Positions 24,528-36,897 of a stretch of DNA of 64,000 bases are shown piece by piece. The position numbers and the translations under genes were made by a program. This DNA comes from Escallonia rubra (taxonomy: Eukaryota; Streptophyta; Magnoliopsida; Escalloniales; Escalloniaceae): positions 1-64,000 of the forward strand of contig JAVXUO010002710.1 of NCBI GenBank assembly GCA_033065855.1. Direction: 5' to 3'. Position 1 is the stretch's first letter, and every line of letters begins with the position of its first letter. A model generated the notes under the pieces. The model was not told where the DNA came from, did not search any database, and saw only the letters and a program-made list of their open reading frames with translations.

Positions 24528-24800
24528 TGCTTCTATGTCTCTCGCTGTTCTTCTTCTTCTTCTTCCGTGCTTTGTTTCTTCTTCTTCTTCTTCCGTGTGC
24601 TTCGTTGGGCTTTAGCTTTTGCTATCTAAAAGCTCTCTCGCGGCAGTGCGTTGAAGATAAGAGACATCCCATTGTTTAAACCAGATTGGGTGAGAATTCC
24701 TTGGTAAGGTCAATTTTGGAGTAGCCACTCAGTCCGTGCCACGTCATAATTTTGTGGCATTTTAATTAAAAAAATATATATATATAGACTATTGACATCG
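24528..24800 (-). promoter_or_regulatory. GSA promoter and 5'UTR with a TGACGTGGC box
   Basis: Upstream of the GSA start codon. On the minus strand the core TGACGTGGC (24738-24746) is a C/G-box hybrid of the type bound by plant bZIP factors such as HY5, common in light-regulated photosynthesis genes. A TATATATA stretch lies at 24774-24785. The 5'UTR contains GAA/AAG triplet runs (CTT on the plus strand, about 24550-24595). The function is inferred from motif and position only. Confidence 0.45.
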
Positions 24801-25662
24801 GTTATAATTATCGAGTAAGAGCGAAAACAAAGACTTATTTAATGAATATTTAAAAATAAAAATGTAAGAGTGCAAAGTGAAAAACGGAATCAAGAGCAAG
24901 AATTGAGAGCGAAAACGTTAGCCATTTTAGAGAATTTGGTGACTTAAAGTTTAACGTCATGTTTGTTATTTCAGACGCAATAAAAAGTTGAGGGCGTTAC
25001 AGGAAAAGTGATTACGGGTTTATTGTAACAAATCCAATTAGTTTACAAGCAACTAAAAATGTCTTTACACACATTGGATACTATTGATATCTAACTATCT
25101 CTCATATACCTATTTCAATATGGTTGTAAAAAGTACTAAAGTCTCTCTTGATTTTTTCGGATAATGGCTTAGCCATTTTCATTATCTATAAATTTATTTT
25201 GTAACAAAAAAAAAAGTACTATTTCATAAAAAATGATAAAATTACTCCCACTACATAATACAGTTCGCATCCAATGGCACCAAATCTGTTTATTGCCAAC
25301 TTTTTCTATCTTCACTATATCTTCATTCTTGTCTCGCAGAAATACTCGTTTGGTTGAAAACTTCCAAACACATTATACGCTAAACGAGGGCTCACAAAAA
25401 TGCATGTTGTGGTTGAAAAATATGTGTAAATATATTTTCAGACAAACCAATTATAATAAGGCCTAGGGGTTCGGGAAAAGGATCCCCTCAACATTGGATA
25501 GTTGTTCAAGTCTGAATAGGAGAGCACTCCTAGTGAAGTAGATTTTCGTTGCCAGATAACCAGCGTCTATTAATATCATCGAAAATAGTTTTAAAATACT
25601 TGAGGTTTTGTCGAAAACGTGAGAAGACATCGAAAACCAACAAAATTTATTTGGTTACAAGC
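24801..25662. other. No gene recognised
   Basis: AT-rich intergenic DNA. The 77-codon frame at 25233-25466 has no domain. Confidence 0.4.
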
Positions 25663-25673
25663 GTACAACATAG

Positions 25674-26022
25674 AGTTTTTGCCCTGTCCTTAATAATCCA
25701 TTTTTAATACTTAATTACTTTTTTTACCTCATTTTGAACTTTATTTACCTATCTACCCCACTTTTGGAAATTGTGGTTCCAAACAAAGATTTCAAGGAAA
25801 GAAAACGTGGTTTGAAACCACGTTTTTAAAAGAAATCTTGGTTCCTAACAGAGATTTCATACGTTGGCACATTAAAAGCGTGATTTGGAACCACGTTTTC
25901 TTCCCTTAAAATCTATGTTTGGAATCACGATTTTCAAAAGTGAGTTAGATAGGTAAATAATGTTCAAAATGGGGTAAAGAAGTAATAAAGTATTAAAAAT
26001 GGATTATTAAGGGGAAAAACTT
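25674..26022. mobile_element. Foldback MITE (long palindromic ends, 11-bp TSD)
   Basis: The whole 349-bp element is close to one long inverted repeat. The left arm 'CCTTAATAATCCATTTTTAA' is inverted at the right end (…TTAAAAATGGATTATTAAGG). Inner arms contain repeated 'AAACCACGTTTT' / 'GGAACCACGTTTTC' motifs. It is flanked by direct repeats GTACAACATAG at 25663-25673 and 26023-26033. Long TIRs with a TSD of 9-11 bp suggest a Mutator-derived MITE. The transcript would form a hairpin and could be a small-RNA source. Confidence 0.85.
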
Positions 26023-27901
26023 GTACAACATAGAAGGAATAGACAACCTTTTTCTAATTCCGCATAAGCAGATAAGAGCCTTTCAATAGCGTAGCGGATC
26101 TGGTAAAATGATTCTTCTTAGTGCAATGTCCATATATTCAGATTCTCTTCTCTAGTTATGGACCACCCTCAGCTCTGCCTTCGTCTCAGTCTCGGAGATC
26201 GCTCGTCTCACATAAATTCATATAAATAGTGGAGTTTAGAGTGAACTTAGGCCCGTTTGACAAGCTCTTTTTTTATCCAATTTTTAAATTTCTCAAAAGC
26301 CCAAAAAACTGGAATATTTGGTTGTACTAAAGTTTTTAAAAAAGGCCCAACTCTTTTGAAAGAAGGCCCGTTTTCAAAAAGAGCTATTAGCTCTTTTGGA
26401 AACCCATTTTCACGCTGTGTCCGGATGGCTGGATTAATGAGGTCTGGCCTTCGAGCCTTCCTAGCAACAGAAAATATCATTTTTCTCCAATAGATTAAAA
26501 GTTAAAACCCACCTACAGAATCTTCATCTCTCACCGACTCCACAGCCACCGCCTCCGTCGCAAAACACCGGCCACTGCTCACCGGGCACCGCCTCCGTCC
26601 CTTCTTTCTCCGACGTAGCCACGAATTGCAAAGGTATGGTGGTTCCCCTTTTCCTCGGTGAATGCATTCTTAAATTAACATGTGTTTTGAATATGGGGAA
26701 GGGAGATAGTAATGTAATTAAGCTCAGCCCTCTGGATAGGAGCAATTTTTCAGTGAATCGACGGGGGAGTAGATCGAAAAGATAATCGCGCTGCAGTCCA
26801 TTGATGGACAAAAATCGTTCTAGTAGCATTCTTGACATTTCCTTGATGTCGTTGGCGAGCTGTACATGTGCAATCAAGTAATAATAGCTTGTTTGTTCTT
26901 AGTCAAGTTAGATTTCCGCAACTAGCCCATGGCTCCTTTTTTGCCACTGTCCCTAATAGGATGATATAACCTTGGCGACTGTGTTAAGGATGAGGAAGCT
27001 GGAGGAGGATAGGAAAGAAGCATCTTAAAGTGTCAAAGACAATATGAAGCTAAGAAAGCGAACCATATATGTAGGATCAAGTGATTGAAAGCAGTACTGT
27101 CTGTAGCATGCAGGTTGAATTGAAAAATCCTAATCAAATCCCTGGCATCGTTTGACCAACAGCTTAGCCTGACATTAACATTTGCTACCATTCTGGCTAT
27201 CTGCTACTTGGATGAATTTCTCTATCGCCACCTTGTTTGCTTTTTGGTTCAGCTCAATACAATGCGACAGGTCAATGTGGGGGTGTGTGTACTTCAGAAC
27301 GTTCAAGAACGAGTAGGTATTTGGTAGCGTAGTTGATGCTTGTGTGGTGGCAGAAGATTGTAGTTTACCTGTACAATGTTTGTTGTTATTAAGAAAACGA
27401 CTTTATAGTCTAGAACCAGTACTGCAGGGTTGAGAACTGAATTCAAACATGTCTTGCATAGTTTTTTGCCTGCCATTGCTAGGTGATATGGGTATGGAGC
27501 TGAATTAGGCCTTTACATTTATGCTAGTAGATAATAGTTTGGTAAATGAGCTCAACTGTCACAAACAGGGGTGCTATTGGGGTGTGAACACACAGTGGAG
27601 TAAAATGGAGGGAAAATCAGAGAAGAAAGGGAGAAGAAAAGGCTAATTAAGAAATTTGAGCTTCCTCAAATCTTGTTTTGCTTTATAGGCAATTGTTTTT
27701 TATTATGAGCTATCGTTTATTCGTAGGAATTTGATTAGTATATGAAACTGTTTGATTGGTATATGAAATTGTTTGGTATATGAAACTGGGTATATGATTG
27801 GTATATGAGTGGATTGCTGGATTTTCTCTTTAATTTTCATTATATTCAATTGAAAAACCAATTGTAGTCTGTTATGGATTTCTTAAAGCGACCTTTTCAA
27901 G

Positions 27902-28932
27902 ATGAGCGACTGTCCTAAAGATGATGATGTTGTGGAAGTTAGTAGAAAAGAGGTTTCAAAGCCGTGGCCTGCGAAGAGTGCTTCGCTCTACATTGATCTG
28001 TTGGATGAGCAAGTTAAGAAAAATCCGAGGATAAATAACACCTTTACGCAACCTGCGTGGGATTCAATGAGAACTCAATTGACTGCAGCAACTGGTTACC
28101 CTTATATTCAAGATCAACTGAAGAATAAGTACCATCAATTGGGAACTGATTATAATTTGTACACAAAACTGCTTACGACAACCATTGGACTAGGAAGAGA
28201 TCCTACTACGGACAATATTGTTGCTGACGATGAGATGTGGGATAGGTTAATTAAGGTATATGTTTTAAGTTCCATTATATGCTCCACCATTCCTCATCAT
28301 CTTTTTTCTTTCTCCCAGTTCTTTAAAGTCCGTAGAACTCACTCTTATTTGTTTACTTTTTATATACATAGGAAAATGGATGGGCTAAGAAGTATCGGAA
28401 AAGAGGTTGTCCTAAGTATCCACAGCTACAAAATATTTTTGGGTCTACGGTGGCAAAGGGTTTGAAAACTCAATCTTCAGCAAATTTGCCTTCTGACAGT
28501 GATGATGATGATGAGGTGCACATTAAGAAGGAAGATGATGGACTCAAGGATAAGGACTTGCCTGTGGATCGTAAGAGGAGTAGATCTTCTACGAAGAGGA
28601 GTGGTAGGAAGGAGAGCTATAGTGCAACGTTGTCAAGCTTCTTAGGTGGTCTTGCTAAGAGTTCGAGAAAGAGGACTGAGCTTTTTGAGAAAAAGTTGAT
28701 GTCCAGTTCATCTTGCCTTGAGGGTAAAGGTTCCACAGATACCATAACTGAAAGTGATGAGTCCAAGAAGAAGGTTAAAGATGCTCTTGCGTGTTTAGGA
28801 TCTCTTGAGGGCATTGATGGGGAGCAGTATGCTAAAGGCTTTGAGAGACTGTGTAGCGATGCACTTTGGAGGTATATGTTTATGATTATTCCGGATATTA
28901 GGAAGGTTGACGTGGTCCGTAATTTGAAGTGA
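27902..28932 (+). CDS. PIF/Harbinger ORF1, Myb/SANT-like DNA-binding protein
   Basis: Accessory protein that partners the Harbinger transposase in DNA binding and nuclear import. Two coding exons, 27902-28255 and 28372-28932, joined through GTATAT…CATAG in phase, give about 304 aa. The N-terminal trihelix/SANT-like domain (residues ~20-140) shows W at PAWDSMRTQL, the block DQLKNKYHQLGTDYNLYTKL, and then, across the intron, NGWAKKYRKRGCPKYPQL. An acidic patch (DSDDDD) and a basic stretch (DRKRSRSSTKRSGRK, a likely nuclear signal) follow. No internal stop was seen, so it may be intact. It lies 218 bp upstream of the transposase gene. Confidence 0.88.
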
Positions 28933-29149
28933 TATTGTAAGATGTTTACGTATTTTTATTGGTGTGCTTGTTTGAAGTGACATTCATATATTTTCTAGTA
29001 ATGTTATCTTTTAGTTGATGTACTTGAACTAGTGGGGTTTCCCCTCACTTATGATTGTAATAAATTCACTCTTGATGTGTGTTAACGATAACTTGTTATG
29101 CCTATATTGTTATGTTGGAACATTAATTTTGCTTATGTTGTTAAACAGG

Positions 29150-30458
29150 ATGGACCCAAATATGGTTGGGATTTATGATGCTCATCAATTGCTTGATGAG
29201 TTAGATGAGTTTGAGGAAGATGAGTTGTTTGAGGTGGGAGAGGTTTTGGGCGCGATAGGATTTGCGGAATATAAAGATATGTACACGAACAAAAGGCCCG
29301 TGAGAGATTCAGCACTCAGAGGACATGATTATGTGTTAGAGTTAATTAATGGTCATGAAGGTAGATGCTATGATATGTTGAGGATGAGACCGCCAGTTTT
29401 CTTAGCATTATGTGAACTTTTGAGGGCTGAAACTGGTTTGCAAGATTCTAGACGGCTGACCGCCCTAGAACAATTAGCAATTTTCCTGTTTATACTCGCG
29501 CATAAGTCAAGCAACCGCTTCGCTGCGGAGCGGTTCCAACATTCAGGCAAGATCATATCGTATTACTTCAATCATGTTCTGAAGAAAGTGTGCAGGCTTG
29601 CACCGCAAATTATTTCGCCTCCAAATCAAAGTGAAGTTGCACTAGAAATTGAAAATAATCCCAAGTATTGGCCTTATTTTAAAGTAAACTTTTTTCCTAC
29701 GAATATTTGTATGCCAAATGCTTTGATATCTGTAGATGATATAGATTTGCTTATGTGTTAGAAATGTATTGGAGCAATTGACGGTACTCGTATTGATGCA
29801 TGCATACCGGCGGTCGAGAAAATTCCTTACCGTGGAAAGATGATTGACACAATGCATATTATCTTGTGCGTGTGTTCTTTTGACATGTGCTTCACCTTTG
29901 TTATGGCTGGTTGGGAAGGAAGTGCACATGATGCCAGAGTGATTTTTGAGACAATTACTAACCCCGTTAATAAGTTTCCAATGCCGGTAGGAGGTACACA
30001 TTTGCATGCATTGGTATGAGTTTGATCTTATATTAACTCAATTGACAAATAGTCATACTTACAAGTTTTACTTAACATTCCAGATCGTTATTATGTTGTT
30101 GATTCGGGCTATACAAACGTGACAGGGTTCTTGGCACCTTATAGAGGAGAACGATACCATTTACCAGATTTTGAAAGACTCGGACCACCAGGTATCACGG
30201 AATTGTACAACTACAGGCATTCGTCACTACGTAATGTTATCGAAAGGTCCTTTGGAGTTCTCAAGAGTTTCTTTTCCAATTTTGAGTAAGATGCCACCTT
30301 TTCCTGTTAAACCCAGAAAATACATACCAATTGCATGTTGCGTTATCCACAACTTTATTAGAAGACAAGATCGAGGTGATCCGGATTTTCTGGATTTTGC
30401 AAGGGAAGATATGATTTCTGAAGGCGCTCAGATCGGCGGGTCACAAGATCAAAACTAG
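29150..30458 (+). pseudogene. PIF/Harbinger transposase (DDE_Tnp_4) with one frameshift
   Basis: The ATG at 29150 follows an AAACAG acceptor-like site. Exons: 29150-29683, 29762-29993 and 30084-30458, with clean GTAAAC…GTTAG and GTACAC…TCCAG introns in phase. Key blocks: AAERFQHSGKIISYYFNHVL (helix-turn-helix region), KKCIGAIDGTR (first D), GWEGSAHDARVI (second D), and [11 protein letters not shown] (catalytic E). A one-base shift lies between about 30262 and 30275. Reading passes from SFGVLK into [12 protein letters not shown] only by changing frame, and the unshifted frame stops at 30287. The protein then continues with KYIPIACCVIHNFIRR, the normal C-terminal block. Without correction the product ends soon after the catalytic E, so it is probably inactive unless the base is a sequencing error. 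Confidence 0.88.
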
Positions 30459-30939
30459 ATGTATCTAAGTAACCCTCAACAGCAAAAGAGAATGGGGAAA
30501 GTTAGAGACCGCATTGCTTTAAGAATTTGGAACGGCAGACATTGATTTATTGTTGAGATTCGGTTAATACCACTTGAATCAAGGACTAGGGATGTAAAAC
30601 ATTGTAATATATTTGTTTAATTATGTGTAAGACAGTGTAATGTATTTGTTTAATTATTTGTAAGACATTGTAATACAATTGGAGAAATATGTTTAATTAT
30701 TTCTATGTTTTTGTAATATATTTGTTTAATTATGTGAAAATGTATATTAAAAAAAAATTTAAACCCAAAGAGTTGTCCTCTCAAACGCTTGCTATTTTCT
30801 GTTTTTTGAAAAAATAAACTCTGTCAAACGTACACCAGTTTTTTAAACTAATGAAAAAAAAAAAACTAAAACTCTTTCCAGTCTTCTTTAAAAAAAAACT
30901 GAAATTGAAAGTGTTACCAAATAGAGCCTTGACCAGCAA

Positions 30940-31060
30940 GTTCATCTCACATAAATAGTGTTGTTTAGAGTGAACTTAACCAGTAAAATGCGCTCACATT
31001 AACAGTCTAATTTAGAGTGAACTTAACCAGCAAAATGCATAATTAGCTGCCAGTTAGCTG
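30940..31060. repeat. Short tandem repeat at the Harbinger insertion site
   Basis: A unit of about 50 bp containing TTTAGAGTGAACTTAACCAG occurs at 30964 and 31008. A third, interrupted copy is split by the Harbinger element (26235-26249 plus 30931). Confidence 0.75.
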
Positions 31061-33335
31061 CAGAGGGGCACCATAGTTAAATGCAAATGGAAGGGCAAAT
31101 TGTACTAAAGTTGAATCATAAAGATGACGATCGATCTCTCCTTATAAACTAATTATTGGTAATAGTCTTTCGAATCGGTTTATGTGAGTAAATAGAATGT
31201 GACATTACGGCTAAAACCATATGCTCATTGAGCATAATATTACTCGGACCTAATTCACTCATTTTATTTAACCCAATTGTAAATAAGGTGTGAAAATTCC
31301 ACCGACAAATGACATCGGACTCAACGATACTTAAGCACATATATACCGCAGAAGTGCATCATTCTCGTACAAAATTTGGCCACCGTCAGAACCAGCACAA
31401 ATATTAGAACGTCATACTTCTGCTACCTCTTCTATACATAATTACACCATACATAATTACACCGAGGAATCAGTTGTGGAAAGAACCAGGTGACATTAAA
31501 ACCATAGGAAAGAATGATGCTCTACTACATTGACCATATCTAACAGCTCATATCTTAGAACTCATGACAACTATACCAACTTCTTCCTAACCACATAACT
31601 TACAATCTACAGCAAGCTCCACTCTATGTTTACTCTCTACACTACTTTTGACGATCCGGTTTGCAGGCAGGAGACTTCATCTTCTCCGGTAGCCTCACCT
31701 TCTCAACCAAGCCTTGGATGGTATTTGTGGCATCCTACGGAGATGGGGAAAAAGATGTTTAAGCTAAGTCAGATTCTACAAAGTAACAACTGCTAGTACG
31801 AAAGGCAGTTAAGAAAGGCTTGATGAGAAATACCTTCCACTTTTTCCTCAAATTCTCCTCCTCTACATCCCGAATTGAAGCTCTTTTTCAGCCTTCAACT
31901 TCTTTCTTAGATTCTCCTCCTCAACCTGTCGACCTGCCCTCTCCTCTGAGAATATATCAATTAAAGTTTCTTGCTCCTTGTTCAGTCCCTCAATCTTTTA
32001 TGCTGCAACTTGGAGCTGCACAAAAAGCATGCAAAGAGTTGAAGCAAATACATAACAAGCTGCCACTGTTACTAGCTAAACTCAACATATTTTTCCTTCG
32101 AAGAGTACCATAAGTCAGAGATCGCCATACGAATTTCAGAAAACTATGACCTGACATCTAATTACCTCAAGGTCGACATGGACTTGCATATTAAGATGCT
32201 GGCTTTTTTTTTATACATTTATTTCATTATTTACCTAAATAATTATCTTTTTTTCTTTTTGGTGGGGGAGGGGGTTCAAGGGGTGGTGAGTAGGGAAGGG
32301 GAAGGATGAATTATGCAGAAATTCAGTAGATCATAATCACGATTGATTGACTTGAGGCTTGACAAAGAAAACCTGTTGCTATAAGATGCTGATATTCGCT
32401 ATACTTATTCCACACGTAAGGCCATAGGAATTACTAATTATGTTCATGGCAAGTGGTGACAGTTTATACTCTGAATATAGATTTGTATCATCATGTAGAC
32501 TACTTTCTGATTATTACACAACCAATTTCTTGTATTAGAGGCAAGCGTCTGGCAACACTTACCCATGCTTCAAGTGACTTGCATCTCTCTCTTTCGCTCT
32601 GCAGATCATGCAGCAAATCACCTAAAATATCCTCCTCTTTCTTCTTTAATCTGCAATCAGAATAAAATATTCTATTTAAGAGGTAATTAAAAAGCACGCA
32701 AGCACACAAAACTCAAGTTTGAAGGGGGAAGTGACCACCTTTCCTTTAACTCGCAATTCTCTTTTCTTAACCGGTCCAAAGCATAAAAACCACCATTTAA
32801 AGGGGAGGATTGATTTTCAACAACACCATTTCCCTACCAATTAATCAAATGCCATCAATAACAATGCCACAGAAATAACAGTTGTTATTCAAAATGCTGA
32901 ACTCGTTTATGTCCCTTTGATACTTAAACACACAAGACAGAATACACCCCAGTAATACATCTAGAAGAGAGCTACAACTAATCTATCTTACAATCTGCTA
33001 TTTCATTGCACCGAAAAATGTAATGCTTAAAAGTATAAAAGCAATAAATCTGCTTTCTATTATATATCATGGAGTACATCACATTACGACACACATTTAG
33101 ACATATATAATGAGCACTTCTAAATTCGTACGTAATAGTACGTACTAGATCCATAAGCACATCGATCACGGAAAACACATCTACACAAAAGCATGGAATA
33201 GACTGACATGATATGCATTTGCACTCATATATTTTTGAGAAAACGACGCTACATTACTGATTTGCACCTACAATTATGACCGGATAAGCCTTGTACATAA
33301 AAATGTGCAAGGAGACATCCCCCAGTACATGTGGG

Positions 33336-33338
<3 letters not shown>

Positions 33339-33387
<49 letters not shown>
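33339..33387. repeat. (TA)n microsatellite
   Basis: About 24 TA units within an intron of the right MORC copy. Short open frames here are repeat artefacts. Confidence 0.95.
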
Positions 33388-33389
<2 letters not shown>

Positions 33390-33875
33390 ACATAACAAGA
33401 TATACCCGTGAAGAGTGGGTTAAAGGGGAAAGGTTCATAACAAGATGTATCCTCAAAAAACAGTTCCAAATGGGCAAGCAAATTTTTGGTTGTGAAGACT
33501 AAGATGCTCATGAAGAAGGAAAATTTACGCTTTTCTAATCTATCAAGGTAATCCTTTTCCTAGTCTAAGTAGGATGTGCTCTCCATTGGAGTGATATTAA
33601 CAACCATAACGCATTTTTCCATGCTGGTAATTCCTTGTTTTGCAAATTCAACCTTTAGCTCTGTTCTTATAAAATTTCAAAAGACGAAGAAGAACAATAT
33701 GCAAGACGGCTACATTCAAGGTATTAAAAAAACTTCTTTCGTCCTAAACCAGTACAATATTAGATGAAAGATCGAAAAAAGAACAAGAAATATGACCTTG
33801 GATTTTAAAGTTGTGGTGATTTGAGCAGTTGTTCCACCTGAGGAGATCTTCGACAGCTTCCTTACTTTCGAACTC

Positions 33876-35175
33876 TTTTTTTTTTTGGTCAAATGTCCTT
33901 TTATTCCATTAAGTGCAAACATTACAATCTCAACATTATATACACATGAATCTGTCTCTATCTCTGTACATTTTCCTCTATCTATTACAGGTTCTTACTG
34001 TAGCTTCTCTATCTAGTATTCCTTCATCAATCCGCCATAGATTACAAAGAGCTGTGTTCCTTATTGTGGTTGGAACATTTCTCCATGTCATCACTCTTTA
34101 TTTCATCAATTGCTTGATAACCTGCATACACCTCTGCACATTTGAACACTTTCTTTCAAAGATTCTTGAATTCCTTTCTTGATAGGGGCGGACCACCCCC
34201 ATGACGGGGGGGGGGGGGGCACGGCACCCCTCAAGATTTGTGAAATTTTCTTATAGCTTTTGGAAAGCTTACACACACATAGACCAACCACAATAAAGTT
34301 AACAAACAAACAAACAAACAAACAGATTGTCTTCTAGAATAAAATTAACAAACAAACAGATTGTCTTCTAGAAAAACCATACACGAGTTTAAAATATGTA
34401 AAATTTTATAAAAATACCACTAAATTATAATATTAATTTATTAGAATTTTATTTTGTTGTATTTTTTACTCTTTGTGTCACCGACTGCCATAATCTTTGT
34501 CTTTGCCATTTTCTTGTTTTATCTTCATTCTTCCCAATCCCAAATTCTAAATCTCCATATTATAAAAAAAAAATGAATAGATTAAGGTTAGTTCTTCTTT
34601 TTTTAGTTTAAATTCTTATAATTAATTTGTTAACTTATACATGACTAATGGACTGATACAATTGATAATAATATTAGTAATATATCTACGTAGTAAGAAT
34701 GAAGCGTCTTTCATGCAAAATTAGTAATTTATTGTTGACTAATCTTAGTAAGTTAAATAAATCACTATGCATAGTGAAAATATATTATTAGTAGTCAAAT
34801 TGAGTAATCTATTTTGTATTTAACGTATTAAATTGTGACGCTACTTATATTGTGCTTTTGATTATTCATGTTTTATGTGAACTTGAAACATCTTAAATCT
34901 TTTATGTTAGCCATCAATCTTTTTTATGATTTTTTGGCACCCCTGATTAGACTTTCTGGATCCGCCACTGTTTCTTGACATACTCCATAGACTACTACAG
35001 CCACCATTAGCTTGCCTAATTTAGCTCTGAAGCTCTTTCCTTTGAGCACTGCTACAACATCCTTCCATGTTTGAGACCATGTTACCAGAGTAAGCTGTGT
35101 TTGCATATTCTCATATGCAAGAAAGGTATCTTTCCTATAAATTCTTGGAAGATAATGCCTTATGAGAATGTCCAC
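33876..35175 (-). pseudogene. LINE 3' end, split by a hAT element
   Basis: On the minus strand LAYENMQTQLTLVTWSQTW then KGKSFRAKLGKLMVAVVVYG (35175-34979) matches the end of the zf-RVT region of plant LINE ORF2 (…KGKSF…RLAFAA.VYxIWQERN). After the hAT insertion (34183-34970) the reading continues as NSRIFERKCSNVQ…, the normal next block. A run of T at 33876-33886 is the poly-A tail, preceded by a TTGACC-type end. The 5' limit is unclear, perhaps about 35.4 kb. It sits in a MORC intron. Confidence 0.65.
34183..34970. mobile_element. Non-autonomous hAT element (788 bp)
   Basis: Flanked by a perfect 8-bp TSD TTTCTTGA (34175-34182 and 34971-34978). The right end, read inversely, is CAGTGGCGGATCCAGAAAG; the left end has drifted to TAGGGGCGGACCA. 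A 14-bp poly-G run lies near the left end (34206-34219). There is no coding capacity. Same family as 35976-36897. Confidence 0.88.
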
Positions 35176-35975
35176 TTGCTTCTCTCAGATATGGCAGTTG
35201 GCAAGTCATTGCCACTGAGATTCTGTGTAGAAGGTGATGATGGCTCTGAATAACTTAATGCTTTCTCAGAATTTGAAGAGGCCTTCCTTCCGCTCTCACC
35301 CTTATTGTACACATGTCCTTTCCCATGAGTCATGTCCAGTGAGTTGGGATGTCCATCTAATTCATTTCCCAACTTCTGATTTTTATGAGACGAATACTTA
35401 TCTGCACCTTACAACTCAAGGTGGCACTCTTCCTTTTAGGTCGAGAAGGGGAGTGAAGATGGTAATCAGGATAAGTGTATGCAAAATTAGAATGTATCAA
35501 ACAAAAGTGACGGATAAACTCCTATTCCACAATTTCATACAATTAGTAGGCAGAATCCACTTCTACATACATGCTTGAGAATGGAGATCAGGAAGAGTAA
35601 AATACAGTGCATGCCCCTAAACAAAACGTAGTTTTAAATGTTCTAAAGAATTAAAGCGTGGGAAGATCGGGCACAGAAAGAAGAGCAATATGCATACCAG
35701 TTTGTCTTCTGCATCTGAATTAATCTAGACTCAACTCTCGAAAGAACTATAGTACGCTCAAACCCTTGTTTATCATGTGCTGGTTCAACAAAATTGGCTT
35801 CCAACACACCTCAAGGGAAAAAATAAAAAATAATAAAAACAAACTTCAAGAGTGAACCTCAATCAGCTTACTAAAAAAGTCCCACACACTTCAAGAAAGA
35901 AACAGAAAACAACACCTATAACCCCACGACCGCTACTTCCCGCAGGATTCCAGAGTCGCCAAAAATGGCTGACAA

Positions 35976-36897
35976 CAGTGGCGGAGCCAGAAACTGTGTA
36001 CGAGGTGGGCACCTAATTGACAAAGGAAAAAAATTTATAAGCCTAACTTTTGTGACAGTGTATTGAACTTAATAAACAGACAACTCAAACGAGCGTAGGT
36101 CGAACAGACATGAGTGAAACACCCACAATTTTATAAAGGTAACCCAAAATTTGTGTGTCAATTTAATTCTAGATTACACACTACTGCATTTTATCGATCA
36201 AAATAGACTTCCTAATTTTTGTATCCTACCTTTTGTTGAACGCATAATCCATTTGCAAGTACGAAAGCATAAAGAAATCAAGGGACAATCTTATATTCCA
36301 TAATAATTTATTAAAATTTACTATACACAAGAGTCAACACGTAACAACATAGTTATATAAAGAGAATAAAGATTAAGACAATTACAGAGATAAAAATTGA
36401 CGTTGCGTCAATAAAATATAGTATAAAGACCGTTTATATAGGACGTTTATTTGAGTGTCATTCTTTTAATGCGTCTTTTATTTTGATTCTCTAATTTAAA
36501 CGTAATTTGTTAAAGTGTTGTATGTTTCTAGGCGTTTTAGCAAACGTATTTTAAGGGCATTTTTTCGATAAAATGTTTATCTTTTGTGTTCATTTATCAT
36601 ACCATCATATATTATTACTAATATAAAACACATGGAGCTCTTTCAAGAAAATCATGACCATGAATTTAATCAATGGTTGAAATTCAAGCATTTAAGTCCA
36701 TAAACCCACCTTCGAACCCTTCTACAAACAGCCCCTCATCTGGACATCACCAGCCGCACCTCTCTCTCTTCCTCCCCCTCATCTGGACTTCACCATCTAC
36801 AAGACTACAACCAGCCCCCTCATCATCTACAAGCAGTTGTGAAGGAGGCAGCAGGTGGGCACGTGCCCCCCTGTGCCCCCTGCTGCCTCCGCTACTG
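35976..36897. mobile_element. Non-autonomous hAT element (922 bp) at a MORC splice acceptor
   Basis: The left end is CAGTGGCGGAGCCAG and the right end inverse is CAGTAGCGGAGGCAG. An 8-bp TSD GCTGACAA lies at 35968-35975 and 36898-36905. On the minus strand the TSD contains the acceptor (TTGTCAG) and first base of the exon at 35916-35968, so the acceptor is duplicated on both sides. No transposase. The right part is C-rich. Confidence 0.92.

Larger units (their letters stand above)
26250..30928 (+). mobile_element. PIF/Harbinger DNA transposon, nearly complete
   Basis: A 4679-bp element with imperfect TIRs (GGCCCGTTTGACAAGC at the left; GGCTCTATTTGGTAACAC as the inverse of the right end). It is flanked by TTA (26247-26249) and TTG (30929-30931). 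The host carries tandem copies of 'GAACTTAACCAGCAA' just to the right (30974 and 31017). These show that the empty site was GAAC-TTA-ACCAGC, so the TSD is the canonical TTA with one later change. Both PIF genes are present on the plus strand, ORF1 (Myb/SANT-like) and ORF2 (DDE transposase). A deleted relative lies at 41295-42406. Confidence 0.93.

Noticed and set aside
29684-29761. Apparent nonsense codon in the Harbinger transposase (…LLMC stop)
   Set aside because: The segment has GTAAAC and GTTAG borders. Removing it joins YFK to KCIGAIDGT in phase, so it is an intron.
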